Positions 26,699 through 36,713 of a DNA stretch of 64,000 nt are shown piece after piece; position 1 is the stretch's first letter; every line of letters starts with the position of its first letter. Source of the DNA: Pseudomonas sp. B21-028 (lineage in GTDB: Bacteria; Pseudomonadota; Gammaproteobacteria; Pseudomonadales; Pseudomonadaceae); NCBI RefSeq assembly GCF_024749045.1, contig NZ_CP087184.1, positions 2,976,001 through 3,040,000 of the forward strand, read 5' to 3'. The position numbers and the translations under genes were made by a program. The notes below the pieces were generated by a model, which was not told the DNA's origin, did no database searches, and saw only the letters and a program-made list of their open reading frames with translations.

Positions 26699-28410
26699 CG
26701 CCAGACATCCTGCTCCAATGCTTCGAGCTGCTCGGCGATCTGCATCCGCAGGGCGCGGATATCGTGCAGGTCCTGGGTGTCGAGCATCTGCGCGAAACGC
26801 GTGGCCAGGTCGTCGACCCGATGGCGCAACTCGCCGCGGCTTTCCTGGTAAAGGCGTTCAAGCCGGGCGATCAACAAGGTGTTCGGCTGTTCGTCACGGG
26901 GATGGACCTTCAACGACTCCAGGGCCTTGAGACGCAGGGCGATCTCTTCCTCGTCGAGCACCCCGGCGTTGTTGGCGATCACCAGATTACGCCGTTCCCC
27001 GGTCTGGACGATCAGTGCATCGGCTTCCAGCAGGCCGTTGGTGTCATAAGTGAAACGCACGTCGATGCTCACTTCGCCCGCCGGCATGGGTGGCACGGGT
27101 ATTTCCAGTTCACCGAGCAGAATGTTTTCGCTGACCTGGCGGCTTTCGCCCTGATAGACCTTCAGCAGGACGACCTTCTGCTGGTCACGCAGGGTCACCA
27201 CACGCTTGACCTTGCTCACCGGCACCACGCAGTTGCGCTCGATGATTGGCAGGTAGTGGCCGGTTTCGAGTTTGTTGCCGTACTCGACCGAAATCTCGAT
27301 ACCCATCGAATATGGGCAGACATCCGTGAGCACCACTTCTTCGAGCGCCGCATCGCGGCTTTTCAGCCCAGCCTGCACGGCGGCGCCCAAAGCCACGGCC
27401 TCGTCGGGGTTGAGCTGGATCGACGGGAAACGTCCGAACAGGCTGGCCGTCAGTTTTCGCACCAGCGGCATGCGGGTGGTGCCTCCCACCAACAAGACTT
27501 CGTCCAGTTCGCTGGCGCGGATACGTGCATCGCGCAAGGCCGTTTCGATGGGGGCGCGAAGTCGGGCGAACAGCGGGGCGTAAAGCTCTGCCATTGCCGC
27601 CTGGGTGTATTCATGGCGCCATTCGCGATCACCCTGGCGAACCGAGAACGTGGCGCTCGGCTCGTGCCCCAGGGCTTTGCGCACGCGTTCGGCTTCACGG
27701 CGCAGGCGGCCGAACAGCTGCGCGTCGTCCATTGGCACCGGGCCCGCGTCGGAGCCAGCCTGGGTGGCCACGAAAGCCTGGAGCAGCAACGTGTCGAAGT
27801 CTTCCCCGCCGAGGTAGTTGTCGCCGGCACTGGCCCGTACCTCCATCACACCTTCGAACAGCTCCAGGATGGACACGTCGAAGGTCCCGCCGCCGAGGTC
27901 GAACACCAGGAACGTGCTGGCATTGTCGCGCTGGTGCAGTCCATAGGCGAGGGCGGCGGCGGTGGGTTCGTTGATGAGTCGTTCGACCTTGAATCCGGCC
28001 AGCTCACCGGCGATGCGCGTGGCTTTGCGCTGGGCATCGTTGAAGTAGGCCGGGACACTGATGACGGCTTCCTCGACCGGCTCGCCGAAATGCCGCTCGG
28101 CATCTTCGCGCAGGCTGCGCAGGACCATGGCCGACAGCTCCTCGGCGCGGAACTGGCGATTGCCGAGGGTAGTGAGGCGGGCGCTGCCCATGTAGCGCTT
28201 GAACAGCGAGGTCGTGACCTGTGGATGGGTTTGCAAGCGTTCCAGCGCCGCGCGGCCGACCATCATCCGGCCTTCGTCGTCCAGGCCTACCACGCTGGGG
28301 GTCAGCCACTCGCCAAGTGCATTGGGTACCAGCTGTGCGGCGCCATCGCGCCATGCCGCGATCAGGCTATGGGTGGTGCCCAGGTCAATGCCGACAATCA
28401 TATCCGTCAA
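26695..28410 (-). CDS. hscC: Hsp70-family chaperone HscC
   Basis: This is a compact DnaK homologue of 571 residues, close to E. coli HscC (556) and shorter than DnaK because the C-terminal lid is reduced. The ATPase domain shows phosphate-1 IVGIDLGTTHSL at the start, NEPTAAALAYGLH, phosphate-2 FLVFDLGGGTFDVSIL, and the adenosine loop LVGGTTRMPLVRKLTASLFG. The linker and substrate domain contain DVCPYSMGIEISVEYGNKL and the VVTLRDQQKVVLLKVYQGES motif. It heads an operon with a J-like protein and a DUF3829 protein, all joined by ATGA overlaps. A second ATG (28401) is nearly as good a start. Confidence 0.9.
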   Translation of the reverse strand: MTDMIVGIDLGTTHSLIAAWRDGAAQLVPNALGEWLTPSVVGLDDEGRMMVGRAALERLQTHPQVTTSLFKRYMGSARLTTLGNRQFRAEELSAMVLRSLREDAERHFGEPVEEAVISVPAYFNDAQRKATRIAGELAGFKVERLINEPTAAALAYGLHQRDNASTFLVFDLGGGTFDVSILELFEGVMEVRASAGDNYLGGEDFDTLLLQAFVATQAGSDAGPVPMDDAQLFGRLRREAERVRKALGHEPSATFSVRQGDREWRHEYTQAAMAELYAPLFARLRAPIETALRDARIRASELDEVLLVGGTTRMPLVRKLTASLFGRFPSIQLNPDEAVALGAAVQAGLKSRDAALEEVVLTDVCPYSMGIEISVEYGNKLETGHYLPIIERNCVVPVSKVKRVVTLRDQQKVVLLKVYQGESRQVSENILLGELEIPVPPMPAGEVSIDVRFTYDTNGLLEADALIVQTGERRNLVIANNAGVLDEEEIALRLKALESLKVHPRDEQPNTLLIARLERLYQESRGELRHRVDDLATRFAQMLDTQDLHDIRALRMQIAEQLEALEQDVWR

Positions 28411-28532
28411 CTCTCCTTAGTCGTTGCTGTGCGATGGCGTTGCGTGCGAGCCGGCTAGCGTATCAGACCTGTAACGGTGAAATGGTGGAAACCTGTGGGG
28501 GAGGCTTACCTGATGTCAGCCAAGCCAAAAGC

Positions 28533-28624
28533 CTGTGGGAGCGAGCCAGCTCGCGAAAGCGGCGGTTCAGTTTCCGTCAATGCTGAAAGTGCCGCCGTCA
28601 TCGCGAGCAAGCTCGCTCCCACAG
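28533..28624. repeat. REP pair (inverted)
   Basis: Two facing REP units run from ctgtgggagcgagc at 28533 to gctcgctcccacag ending at 28624. They lie in the 233-bp gap between the 3' end of the periplasmic-binding-protein operon (28644) and the hscC start region, so they may terminate or protect the upstream transcript. Confidence 0.9.
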
Positions 28625-28643
28625 GGGTTGCGTCGCCTGGGGT

Positions 28644-29378
28644 TTAACGCTCTTCCCGCATGATCCGCGCCACTTCCCCTGACGCTTCCAACTGACTGAA
28701 AGCGTGCTGCGCCCGGGCGACGATCTCATCCGGCGTGCTCAGGCTGAAAGCCATGTAGACCCTGGCGGGCCGCTCATCGAAGGAGTAGACCTCCTCCAGG
28801 TCGGTGAACGCCACATGCGCTTCGTCGCAGACGATCCGTGCGGCGTTCTCCGGCATTGGCAAGAGCTGGACCTGGCGGTTGAGCAGTTTCTGGAAGTTAT
28901 CGCGACGGTCCGCCGACACCACCAACCGGGTAAACCCTTGCTGCTGCATGAGCAACTGCTTGGAGTCGTTGCGCACCACGCCCACGGTGTAGAGCTTGGC
29001 ATCTTCGAGATTGCCCAGGGTGATCTCGTCGCGCTCGCGCAGCTTGTAGAGTTTGATGGTCACCCGCTCCAGTTCGCCCACCCACTTGAACAAAGGCTCG
29101 CGCAGCGCCGTGCGGTCCATGGGGTAGATCAGCACATTGGGCTCATGCAAGGCCTTATCGTAAGCCCGGGCCCAGGGGTATAGCAGGATATGGTGGTCGG
29201 TCAGCCCGGCATTATTCAGGGTTTGCTCGACGACGTGGGTGCCCGGCCCGACGAGTTCGCCGTCGCGCAGGTACGCGTACAGCGAATCTTCGGTGACCAC
29301 TTCGATCCCTTCGGCATGACCGTGCAGGCTGGTCAAGGCCACGAACAAACATAAGCAGAGCGTCAGGCGATAGTGCAT
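28644..29378 (-). CDS. Periplasmic solute-binding protein (SBP_bac_3-like), last gene of a GGDEF operon
   Basis: This 244-residue protein has a signal peptide (MHYRLTLCLCLFVALTSLHGHAEG, cleavage near HAE). The mature part resembles the type II binding proteins found as sensors in Pseudomonas (IEVVTEDSLYAYLRDGELVGPGTHVVEQTLNNAGL, LLYPWARAYDKALHEPNVLIYPMDRTALREPLFKWVG, VGVVRNDSKQLLMQQQGF). No transporter permease or ATPase gene is nearby. It lies 15 bp after the cyclase gene and is a paralogue of the product of 30736-31512, with the same PWARAY...NVLIY pattern, so it is likelier to feed a ligand signal to the cyclase than to serve transport. Confidence 0.8.
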   Translation of the reverse strand: MHYRLTLCLCLFVALTSLHGHAEGIEVVTEDSLYAYLRDGELVGPGTHVVEQTLNNAGLTDHHILLYPWARAYDKALHEPNVLIYPMDRTALREPLFKWVGELERVTIKLYKLRERDEITLGNLEDAKLYTVGVVRNDSKQLLMQQQGFTRLVVSADRRDNFQKLLNRQVQLLPMPENAARIVCDEAHVAFTDLEEVYSFDERPARVYMAFSLSTPDEIVARAQHAFSQLEASGEVARIMREER

Positions 29379-29393
29379 ACAGGCCTCACTGGT

Positions 29394-30734
29394 TTAGAAG
29401 GCAACGCAATTACGTCCTTGATGTTTGGCCCGATACAACGCCTGGTCGGCACGTTGTAGCAACAGGTCGAAGTGATCCATGGTTTGCGGGTCCAGCTCGG
29501 CAACACCGATGCTCAGGGTGACAAAGGGTGAGACTGCCGAGCCGCTATGGGGCAGTTCGCGCTTGGCCAGGCTGGCACGGACCCGTTGGGCCGCGTCGAG
29601 GGCCTGCTTTGCATCGACATTGGGCAACATCACGACGAACTCCTCGCCACCCACCCGGGCAGTCAACTCGCCGGAGCGGCCGAAGACGCTGCGAAGGGTT
29701 TCGGCGATTTGCTGCAGGCATTGGTCGCCCTGGATATGGCCGTAGGTGTCGTTGTAGAGCTTGAAGAAATCGACATCGCACATGAGCACCGACAGTGGGG
29801 TTCTGTGGCGAAGCGCACGACGAAATTCGACTTCCTTCAATTCATCGAAGTAACGACGATTGGGCAGCCCGGTCAGCGGATCATGACGTGAGAGGGCTTC
29901 GAGCGCCTGGTTGGCCGCCTTGAGTTCCGCGGTACGCGCCTCGACCAGCTCGGCCAATTGATCGCGGCTGGCCTCCATGGCCTGTTCATCCAGGCGCTGG
30001 CGTTCCAGGTGAGTGTGGAGGTTGTCCTGGAGTTCGTTGAGCTGGGATTCGAGCAGGCTCAGTTCGTCCTGGCGACGCACCGAACGCTGCAGCTTGAAGT
30101 GTTGCCGCAGGGTTTGCGGCGTCAGTTGACCCAGGTGTCGCGCAATATGGATGACGTGCACGGTCACCAGGCGATTGAACACGGTCATGACCAGCCCGGC
30201 CAGCAACAGCGACTGGATCACCTGGGTGATGACGATGCTGCGTGCCTCGCTCCAGAGTCGTTCCCACAGCAGGTTGTTATCGCCTTCGATGATCAGCTCA
30301 CCGACCTTTTCATTGGCGCCTTCGTAGGGTTGTGCGACGAGTTCACGCTGCAGCACGGGCGCGGGGCCGGCCATGACGACGGCGTATCGATTGAGTTCGA
30401 TGATTTCGGGCGATTGACCGGGCCGCAGGATCTTGAGTACAACGCGGCCCACCGGCGCGGCCTTGGCGACGCTGGAGAGTTGTTTGCCCAAGGATTCACG
30501 GTCCAGTTCCCAGATGGCGTGGGACAAGGTGTTCTGGAACACCTGGTCGATCAGCACCAGTTCCGAATTCATTTCCGCCAGGTTGTTTTCCCAGGCGATC
30601 CAGGTACGCAACGTGACCATGGCCAGGGTAAAAAGCAGACAGAACAACAGTGTCGCGAGTACCAGGCGACGCCCTAGCGAGCTGAACGCCTTGACCTGTG
30701 GCTCGGTTGAGGGAGTCTCGGAGTTTCGCGCCAT
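29394..30734 (-). CDS. Membrane diguanylate cyclase (GGEEF) between two periplasmic binding proteins
   Basis: From the ATG at 30734, one base after the upstream stop, the protein has 446 residues; the ORF is open to 30800. It has an N-terminal helix (RRLVLATLLFCLLFTLAMVTL), a periplasmic domain of about 110 residues (NTLSHAIWELDRESLGKQLSSVAKAAPVGRVVLKI), and a second helix (ITQVIQSLLLAGLVMTVF). A HAMP-like/coiled-coil segment follows, then a C-terminal GGDEF domain with LTGLPNRRYFDE, DVDFFKLYNDTYGH and the active-site RVGGEEF. The inhibitory RxxD site five residues before the signature is absent. It should make cyclic-di-GMP in response to a periplasmic cue, perhaps delivered by the flanking binding proteins. 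Confidence 0.88.
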   Translation of the reverse strand: MARNSETPSTEPQVKAFSSLGRRLVLATLLFCLLFTLAMVTLRTWIAWENNLAEMNSELVLIDQVFQNTLSHAIWELDRESLGKQLSSVAKAAPVGRVVLKILRPGQSPEIIELNRYAVVMAGPAPVLQRELVAQPYEGANEKVGELIIEGDNNLLWERLWSEARSIVITQVIQSLLLAGLVMTVFNRLVTVHVIHIARHLGQLTPQTLRQHFKLQRSVRRQDELSLLESQLNELQDNLHTHLERQRLDEQAMEASRDQLAELVEARTAELKAANQALEALSRHDPLTGLPNRRYFDELKEVEFRRALRHRTPLSVLMCDVDFFKLYNDTYGHIQGDQCLQQIAETLRSVFGRSGELTARVGGEEFVVMLPNVDAKQALDAAQRVRASLAKRELPHSGSAVSPFVTLSIGVAELDPQTMDHFDLLLQRADQALYRAKHQGRNCVAF

Positions 30735-30735
30735 C

Positions 30736-31512
30736 TCACAGCCATTTATGCAGGATAGCGTCGTAGACGCCATTGCGGCGGATGGCTTCCAGGCCGGCAC
30801 GGAACTTCTCCACGGTCTCGATCGGCGTCTGGCGACTGAATGCCATGCTCAGGCCTTCGTCGCTGCTCAAGTCGGGAATCGGCAGAGAACGTACCAGCAC
30901 CTTGGCCGGGTTTTCGCCGTTCTGGCGAACCAGGTACTGCGCATTGAGTTCGTTGGAGATCCACATCTCCACATGGTCGACCTTGAGTTTGCGGTAGTTG
31001 TGTTCGTACTTGGTGCTCGACTGCAATTCCTCGCCGATACGAAAACCTTTCGAGACCAGGTACTGCTCGCCCACGTCCTGGTTGACGGTGGCGATCTGGT
31101 GACCGCGGGCATCCTCCAGCGAATCGAGTTTCACTGGCCGGTCGGCCAGCGAATACAGGTACCAGCGGGTCGGAGCGATGGCGCCGACCCATTGGAAAAG
31201 CGCCTCGCGTTCAGGGGTGCGGGCGATGGAATAGATCAGCACATTGCTGTCGTTGAGCGCCAACTGATAGGCACGCGCCCAAGGCATGGACTGGATCGGG
31301 GTTTGCATGCCGACTTCCTTGAGCACAGCCTGGACCACCTCGGTGCTCATGCCGGTCATCCGCCCGCCCTGCGTCATGTTATAGGGCGGCAGTTCCTCCG
31401 TAACGATGCGCAGCGCAGGCTCTGCCGCGGCATTCGGCGAGAATCCGCTTGCAGCCATGAGCATCAGAACGCCAAGCACCAGCAAACGGTCAAGCGACAG
31501 GACCATCGACAA
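30736..31512 (-). CDS. Periplasmic solute-binding protein (SBP_bac_3-like), first gene of a GGDEF operon
   Basis: This 258-residue secreted protein has a signal peptide (LLVLGVLMLMAASGFSPNAAAEP, cleavage after AAA) and a type II binding fold: LRIVTEELPPYNMTQGGRMTGMSTEVVQAVLKEVG, PWARAYQLALNDSNVLIYSIARTPEREALFQWVG, and the C-terminal VYDAILHKWL. These features are those of the amino-acid-binding-like proteins used as sensors. It is the first gene of a three-gene minus-strand unit (binding protein, cyclase, binding protein) and has no transport partners. Confidence 0.82.
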   Translation of the reverse strand: MSMVLSLDRLLVLGVLMLMAASGFSPNAAAEPALRIVTEELPPYNMTQGGRMTGMSTEVVQAVLKEVGMQTPIQSMPWARAYQLALNDSNVLIYSIARTPEREALFQWVGAIAPTRWYLYSLADRPVKLDSLEDARGHQIATVNQDVGEQYLVSKGFRIGEELQSSTKYEHNYRKLKVDHVEMWISNELNAQYLVRQNGENPAKVLVRSLPIPDLSSDEGLSMAFSRQTPIETVEKFRAGLEAIRRNGVYDAILHKWL

Positions 31513-31891
31513 TTACCTTATGAAACCGGCAGGACACGGTAGGGCCAAAGAACTCTCTCCTCGATAGTTATCGGCTGGATCGCCCCAGGCTTGAGTGTCA
31601 CCCGTCGCCGTCGGATAGGAGAACCTTTTCGCTGTAAAACTGGCAACAGTGTGCCGTAAGCCTATGCCTACAAGGATGGCCGGAAGGATTACTTTAAAAG
31701 CAGCATGGTCTGATGGCTGATTGCCTCTAAAGAGCTGCATCATGTATCGCCAGCTTCAATAAGAAGTCTCTGGCAAATGACCTGCCCTCCAGGTCTGCTC
31801 ATGGGACGGGAAGTCCACTTTAGTTCTGCAAGGGCTTTCCCTGGCCGCCCGGGAAATTCCATAAAGCGTGATTCCTTTACCGGCAAACAAG
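31513..31891. other. Divergent intergenic region between the SBP-GGDEF operon and the PAS-GGDEF-EAL gene
   Basis: No gene is seen in these bases. The region must carry promoters in both directions. The plus-strand composite element at 31656-31717 is the only strong structure. The remaining sequence is relatively A+T rich around 31690-31760. Confidence 0.55.
31656..31717 (+). promoter_or_regulatory. Composite NarL-type promoter element, copy E
   Basis: GTAAGCCTATGCCTAC at 31656-31671 matches the GTAGG-N6-CCTAC inverted repeat. An attac box at 31688-31692 lies 21 bp downstream of its end, tttaaaagcagc follows (31693-31704), and GATGGC is at 31712-31717. The box sits at the -35 position relative to GATGGC (17-bp spacer), as for an activator overlapping -35. 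The order and spacing match copies B, C and D. It should drive the PAS-GGDEF-EAL gene. Confidence 0.65.
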
Positions 31892-34405
31892 ATGACCAGT
31901 ATCCATGAAAACCCTGGGTTCAACGATTCCCTTATTAGCCCTTTATCCTCTGAGCAAGTGGATATCCGCAACAGGCTTTATCAGAAGGCGTTCGAAAGCA
32001 CCGCTGACTGTCTAGCCTTCTATGAATTCGCCGAGAACGGCCGTTTACGTATCCGTGAAGTCAATCCCGTCTTTGAACGATTGCTCGGCCAGGGCAAAAC
32101 GACGGTGCCCGGACGGTATCTGGACGAGTTGCTGTCTGAAGCGAGCGCCCAGCGTATAGCGACGGACGGTCGCACTTGCATCGCTATGCAAACCCCCATC
32201 AGCGTAGAGTACGAATTGGAGCTTGCCAGCGGATGTCGGTTTTTTTTTCTACACAGCCTTGTCCCTGTTCAGGATGAGTCTGGCTGTACGACCCACATCT
32301 TCCACACCGCGCGCGATGTGACGGCGAGCGGGCGCTATGAAGGCCAACCGTTGAGCGACAAGCTCGCATCTCGCACGTTGGCCGAGAACACACCGGATGT
32401 CATCGTTCGCTACGACTCCGAAGGCCGGCGTGTCTATTTCAACCCCGCCTACGAGCGGACATTCGGCACGCCTGTCGCCGAGCTCATCGGCACTCCGATC
32501 ACTTACAAGAGCCTGTTTCCCCAAGAGGTGGCGATCCGTTGTCACCAGGGCATTCTCGGTGTCCTGCAAAGCGGTCAGCCCAGGGCAGTGGAGACCGTCT
32601 GGAACAATGGTCGCGGTGAGCAGATCATCCATCATGTCCAGGTGGTCCCTGAACTCGATCAGCACGGACAGATCGCCAGCGTGCTCACCATTGCACGTGA
32701 TATCTCGAGTCTCAAGGCAACCGAACGGCGCCTTGAACAGGCCGAAGCGCTGGTGCGACTGGGCCATTGGGAACTGGATTATCGACATCGGGCGCTACGA
32801 CTTTCGGCGGGACTTTGTCGCATAGTCGATAGACCGCGCAACTGGCTTCCGTCCCAGCAGGAGGTGCTCGACATGGTCGTGCTCAAGGATCGGGCGCGGG
32901 TGCTTGAGAGTCTCTACAGTGCTTTCTCCAACCGCCGCTCATCCGTCGCGCTGGAGTGCTGCATCACGGTGGGGGCGCAACTGTTGCATCTGCATTCCGA
33001 GCTGCGCATTGAATATGCTGCCAATGGCACACCCGTACAAATTCTCGGCACTGTCCAGGACGTCAGCGAACTTAAAACCTATCAACAGCGTTTGCATAAC
33101 CTGGCTTTTTATGACGCGCTGACTGAATTGCCTAACCGCGAGCTATTCAAGGAGCGCCTGCAGCAAGCGTTGCTTCGGGCCGAAAGCAATGGCCGCCCAG
33201 TCGCGGTGGCGATGCTCGATCTGGACCATTTCAAAGTGGTGAACGATACCCTGGGTCATGGGGCCGGTGATGAGTTGTTGCGTGAGGTTGCCAGGCGCCT
33301 GCGATGTTTCGTATGCCGCGGGGGCACCGTGGCGCGCTTCGGAGGGGATGAGTTCGCGCTGATTCTCACTCAGAATCTCACGGCAACTGCCTTGGAAGAG
33401 CGATGTCGGAATATCCTGCGGTCTGTGACGGGGGTCTACCGAATCGACGGGCGGGAAATTTTTGTCTCCGGCAGCCTGGGCGTTGCCCGTAGCCCGATGG
33501 ACGCCGATAACATCAGTGAGCTCCTGCAATACGCTGACTCAGCCATGTACTACATCAAGGCGCGTGGCCGGAACAACGTTCAGCTCTATTTTCCGCTTAT
33601 GACCCAACAAGCCACTGAACGGCTGGCCCTGGCGGCCTGTTTGCGACATTCGTTGAAGAACGGTGAGTTGGTGCTGCACTATCAACCGCAGATCGATTTG
33701 GCCACGGGGCGTCTGAACGGCGCCGAAGCCTTGTTGCGTTGGAACCATCCTCAGCTTGGACCGATACCGCCGGACACCTTTATTCCAGTTGCCGAGGAAA
33801 CGGGGTTGATCGTCGGCATAGGTGAATGGGTTCTGGAGCAGGCTTGCCGCTGCGCTGTTGCCTGGAATCATGGCGATCGCTACCCACCGTTGAAAATAGC
33901 CGTCAACCTGTCTCCACGGCAGTTCCAGGCAAACGACTTGCTGACTTCAATTCGCACGATTCTGAAGAACACCGGCTGTGAGCCGGGCTGGTTGACGCTG
34001 GAAATAACGGAAGGCTTGCTTCTGGACAACAGTATTTCCGTGCGCGAGCTGCTCGAGCAGCTGGATGCCATGGGTATTTCGATCGCGATCGATGATTTCG
34101 GCACAGGCTATTCGGCACTTGGATACCTGAATCGCTTGCCGGTGGAAACGCTGAAAATCGATCGTTCTTTTATTCATGATATTCAACACAATCGTGACAA
34201 CGCCGAGTTGGTCAAGGCGATCATTTCCATGGCCCATAGCCTGCAGCTGATGCTGATTGCAGAAGGTGTAGAAGAAGACTTTCAGCAAACATTCCTTCAA
34301 CGCAACGGCTGCCATAGCGCACAGGGTTGGCTGTATGGCAAAGCCATGCCGCGGGAAGCGTTCGAAAATCTGCCGCTGTTTCAAACAAGAGGAGCATCGT
34401 TTTAA
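31892..34405 (+). CDS. PAS-PAS-PAS-GGDEF-EAL protein, both active sites intact
   Basis: A soluble 837-residue cyclic-di-GMP enzyme counted from the ATG at 31892; a GTG at 31868 is an alternative start and neither has a strong ribosome site. Three PAS regions span about 25-145, 160-275 and 280-395 ([60 protein letters not shown]). The GGDEF domain has RFGGDEF near residue 484 and lacks the RxxD inhibitory site. The EAL domain carries AEALLRW (about 610), [29 protein letters not shown] and AEGVE, so phosphodiesterase activity is likely. It is a single gene preceded by composite element copy E. Confidence 0.88.
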   Translation: MTSIHENPGFNDSLISPLSSEQVDIRNRLYQKAFESTADCLAFYEFAENGRLRIREVNPVFERLLGQGKTTVPGRYLDELLSEASAQRIATDGRTCIAMQTPISVEYELELASGCRFFFLHSLVPVQDESGCTTHIFHTARDVTASGRYEGQPLSDKLASRTLAENTPDVIVRYDSEGRRVYFNPAYERTFGTPVAELIGTPITYKSLFPQEVAIRCHQGILGVLQSGQPRAVETVWNNGRGEQIIHHVQVVPELDQHGQIASVLTIARDISSLKATERRLEQAEALVRLGHWELDYRHRALRLSAGLCRIVDRPRNWLPSQQEVLDMVVLKDRARVLESLYSAFSNRRSSVALECCITVGAQLLHLHSELRIEYAANGTPVQILGTVQDVSELKTYQQRLHNLAFYDALTELPNRELFKERLQQALLRAESNGRPVAVAMLDLDHFKVVNDTLGHGAGDELLREVARRLRCFVCRGGTVARFGGDEFALILTQNLTATALEERCRNILRSVTGVYRIDGREIFVSGSLGVARSPMDADNISELLQYADSAMYYIKARGRNNVQLYFPLMTQQATERLALAACLRHSLKNGELVLHYQPQIDLATGRLNGAEALLRWNHPQLGPIPPDTFIPVAEETGLIVGIGEWVLEQACRCAVAWNHGDRYPPLKIAVNLSPRQFQANDLLTSIRTILKNTGCEPGWLTLEITEGLLLDNSISVRELLEQLDAMGISIAIDDFGTGYSALGYLNRLPVETLKIDRSFIHDIQHNRDNAELVKAIISMAHSLQLMLIAEGVEEDFQQTFLQRNGCHSAQGWLYGKAMPREAFENLPLFQTRGASF

Positions 34406-34485
34406 AGTCCTCCTGCGGACGGCCGGGCACTGGCACTGTATTGGTCGCGGGGCCGGCGGATAGATGCCGTTCACTTGAGAAAAGC

Positions 34486-34505
34486 GAACCTGTGATGACA
34501 GGTTC
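34486..34505 (+). terminator. Hairpin, probable terminator of the PAS-GGDEF-EAL gene
   Basis: GAACCTGT-GATG-ACAGGTTC forms a perfect 8-bp stem with a 4-base loop, 80 bp after the stop codon. The T-run after it is short (gttttcc at 34513-34519 is displaced), so intrinsic termination is plausible but not certain. Confidence 0.5.
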
Positions 34506-34526
34506 CCGTCACGTTTTCCGGTTCTC

Positions 34527-34589
34527 GTAGGGCTTCCCCTACGCTGTCTGCGGTATTGGCCCAGGCCAATATAGGTCTGGGCCGATAGT
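34527..34589 (+). promoter_or_regulatory. Composite NarL-type promoter element, weaker copy A
   Basis: GTAGGGCTTCCCCTAC at 34527-34542 is a perfect inverted repeat of the same class as copies B to E, and GATAGT lies at 34584-34589, 42 bp from its end. The second CCTAC box and the AAAA-CAGC block are missing. It could also be a simple hairpin. It lies upstream of the TonB receptor/YfiR/cyclase operon. Confidence 0.4.
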
Positions 34590-34769
34590 GGTGTGCCGAA
34601 AAGCAAGGCATTCTGCTACTACTCCTTTCGCTCAAAGGGTTCGTCGCGAGTCGTCCGTGCTCCTCGATAGTCTTTCGTCAATTTGAAACACAAATATGTG
34701 CCGCCGACATCGGTCTCTCCCCTGAAGCAGGATCGATCCAAGCCAGGGCCGGGAAAGTCAAATACAGCC

Positions 34770-36713
34770 ATGCCATTACCGTCCGCCGACCTGCCGCCAT
34801 CCCGGCCTGCATTGCAGAGGCTGTGTGGATCGCTTTGCATGTCGGGTCTTTGGCTGGTGTCGCAGATGGTGGCCGCTCAGGATCTGACCAGTGTCCCCTT
34901 CGAACAGTTGCTCGAAACCAGGGTCGTTGGCGCTGCCGAGTTCTCCCAGCAGCTCACTGACTCACCCTCGGCCGTCTCGGTCGTCACGGCCGAAGAGATA
35001 CGCCGTTTCGGCTACAGGACGCTCGGCGAAATCCTGAACAACATGCGTGGCCTCAACGTCGGTTTCGACGGTGCCTACTACTATCCGGCCGGGCGCGGGT
35101 ATGGGGCGCCAGGCGACTACGCCGGGCGTGTCATGCTGCGGATCGATGGTCAGCCTGTTGCCGACAATATCTTCAATCAGCTCTATCTCGGCGAGGACGG
35201 TTTGCTCGACACCGAGATGATCGAGCGGGTCGAGTATGCGCCGGGTCCGGGATCGGCGCTGTACGGCAATGGGGCGTTCCTCGGCGTGATCAATGTGGTG
35301 ACGCTCCGGGGACGCGACCTGAATGGCAGTCAGGTCGCCATGACCACCGGCTCGAACCGGGACCGCAAGGTGCGCACCAGTTGGGGGACGCGGCTGGACA
35401 ATGGCGCCGAATGGCTGGTTTCGGCCTCGGCGTCCCAGGCCGATCTGCCTGACATTCAGCTCACCGATGATGTTCTACGCGACGACATGGACGCGCATCG
35501 GCTGTTCGTCAAAGGCTCGCAAGGCGCCTGGAGTGTCGAGGGGGCATTTGTCGAGCGTAAGCAGCAAGAGCTGACGATCCCTCTCAATGCGAATCTGAAT
35601 TTCTCCGATCGGAACAACTTCCTGAAGCTGGGTCATGACGCCGACTTCGGCAGCTTCCGCACCTCCGTTCGGCTCTCCCATAGTGGTTTCGCCTATCGCA
35701 ATGCCTATCGCGAACCTATCGACGACGGACGTCGCTTCACCGAAGATATCACTGCCGACGGTCGTTGGTGGAATCTGGAGGGTACCCTCAGTAGCGTCGC
35801 CTTCAGCGGGCACCGTCTGGTGCTCGGTAGCGAATATCGTGACGACTACCAACAGGACCAGCAGATACGCCGATATTTTCCCCGGCGCGATGAGCATTTC
35901 GAGAATCACACCTGGAGCTCGTCCCAGACTTTCAGCCTGTATGCCCAGGACGAGATTGCGCTGCCCCAGGACCTGAGTCTGAACCTGGGCCTGCGGACCG
36001 ACCGGCGCAGTGCCGAGAACGCGCAGCTGCGCACCAACCCCCGGGCGGCCCTGGTTTATACCGGCCTGGCAAACACCAGCCTGTCATTGTCCCATGGCAG
36101 CGCCACTCGCTTCGCGAGCCGCAATGAGGTGACCTTCAACGAACTCCGGAGCGTCGAGTCGGAACGGGTGACCACCACCGAGTTCGTGGCTGACCATCGC
36201 CAGGGGGATTTCCGTTTGCTCGGCACCCTCTATCGCTACCGCATCAATGATCCGATCAGGCGCTTCGACGAGCCGATTCTGCAGTGGATCGACACCCGGG
36301 GCGCCGAAATGGAGGCGCAATGGCAATGGCAAGACGTTGAGTTGCGGGGCAGCCACGCCTGGCAACAGTCTGAGGACGACCTGGGGCGTGCGCTGATCAA
36401 TTCACCGCGTAACCTGACCAAGCTGCAGGTATCGGTGCCCGTGGTCGGCGAACGCTTGCGGGCAAGCCTGGCCACCCGTTACGTGGGCCGTCGTCTGGTG
36501 GGCCCCGACACCAGCGCCGCCGGCTACGCGATAACCGATCTCACCTTCACGAGCCAGAGTATCGTGCCGGGTGTGAGCGTCACCGCCGCCGTGCGCAATC
36601 TCTTCGACCGTCGCTACAAGGATGCCGCGCTCTTCGAACTCGAGAACGATGCCGCATTGTCCGAGCGCGGGGAGCGCAGCGTCTGGCTGACCCTGGGGTA
36701 TGCGTTCGAATGA
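34770..36713 (+). CDS. TonB-dependent outer-membrane receptor of a YfiR/YfiN-type operon
   Basis: From the ATG at 34770 it has 647 residues; TTG at 34683 would add 29. A signal peptide precedes AAQDLTSVPFEQLLETRVVGAAEFSQQ. The plug domain is clear (SPSAVSVVTAEEIRRFGYRTLGEILNNMRGLNVG, VMLRIDGQPVADN, IERVEYAPGPGSALYGNGAFLGVINVVT) and is followed by a beta-barrel ending in the typical C-terminal strand (SVWLTLGYAFE). The N terminus lacks a long signalling extension. It overlaps the YfiR gene by ATGA. It may import a ligand or sense one for the downstream cyclase; there are no siderophore genes nearby. Confidence 0.87.
   Translation: MPLPSADLPPSRPALQRLCGSLCMSGLWLVSQMVAAQDLTSVPFEQLLETRVVGAAEFSQQLTDSPSAVSVVTAEEIRRFGYRTLGEILNNMRGLNVGFDGAYYYPAGRGYGAPGDYAGRVMLRIDGQPVADNIFNQLYLGEDGLLDTEMIERVEYAPGPGSALYGNGAFLGVINVVTLRGRDLNGSQVAMTTGSNRDRKVRTSWGTRLDNGAEWLVSASASQADLPDIQLTDDVLRDDMDAHRLFVKGSQGAWSVEGAFVERKQQELTIPLNANLNFSDRNNFLKLGHDADFGSFRTSVRLSHSGFAYRNAYREPIDDGRRFTEDITADGRWWNLEGTLSSVAFSGHRLVLGSEYRDDYQQDQQIRRYFPRRDEHFENHTWSSSQTFSLYAQDEIALPQDLSLNLGLRTDRRSAENAQLRTNPRAALVYTGLANTSLSLSHGSATRFASRNEVTFNELRSVESERVTTTEFVADHRQGDFRLLGTLYRYRINDPIRRFDEPILQWIDTRGAEMEAQWQWQDVELRGSHAWQQSEDDLGRALINSPRNLTKLQVSVPVVGERLRASLATRYVGRRLVGPDTSAAGYAITDLTFTSQSIVPGVSVTAAVRNLFDRRYKDAALFELENDAALSERGERSVWLTLGYAFE

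Larger units (their letters stand above)
34406..34769. other. Intergenic region with terminator-like hairpin and composite element
   Basis: No gene is seen before 34770 apart from a possible TTG-initiated extension of the receptor from 34683. The region holds a hairpin at 34486-34505 and element copy A at 34527-34589, listed separately. Confidence 0.5.

Noticed and set aside
26764..28458. 564-codon frame on the plus strand
   Set aside because: Antisense to hscC, which has complete Hsp70 motifs.
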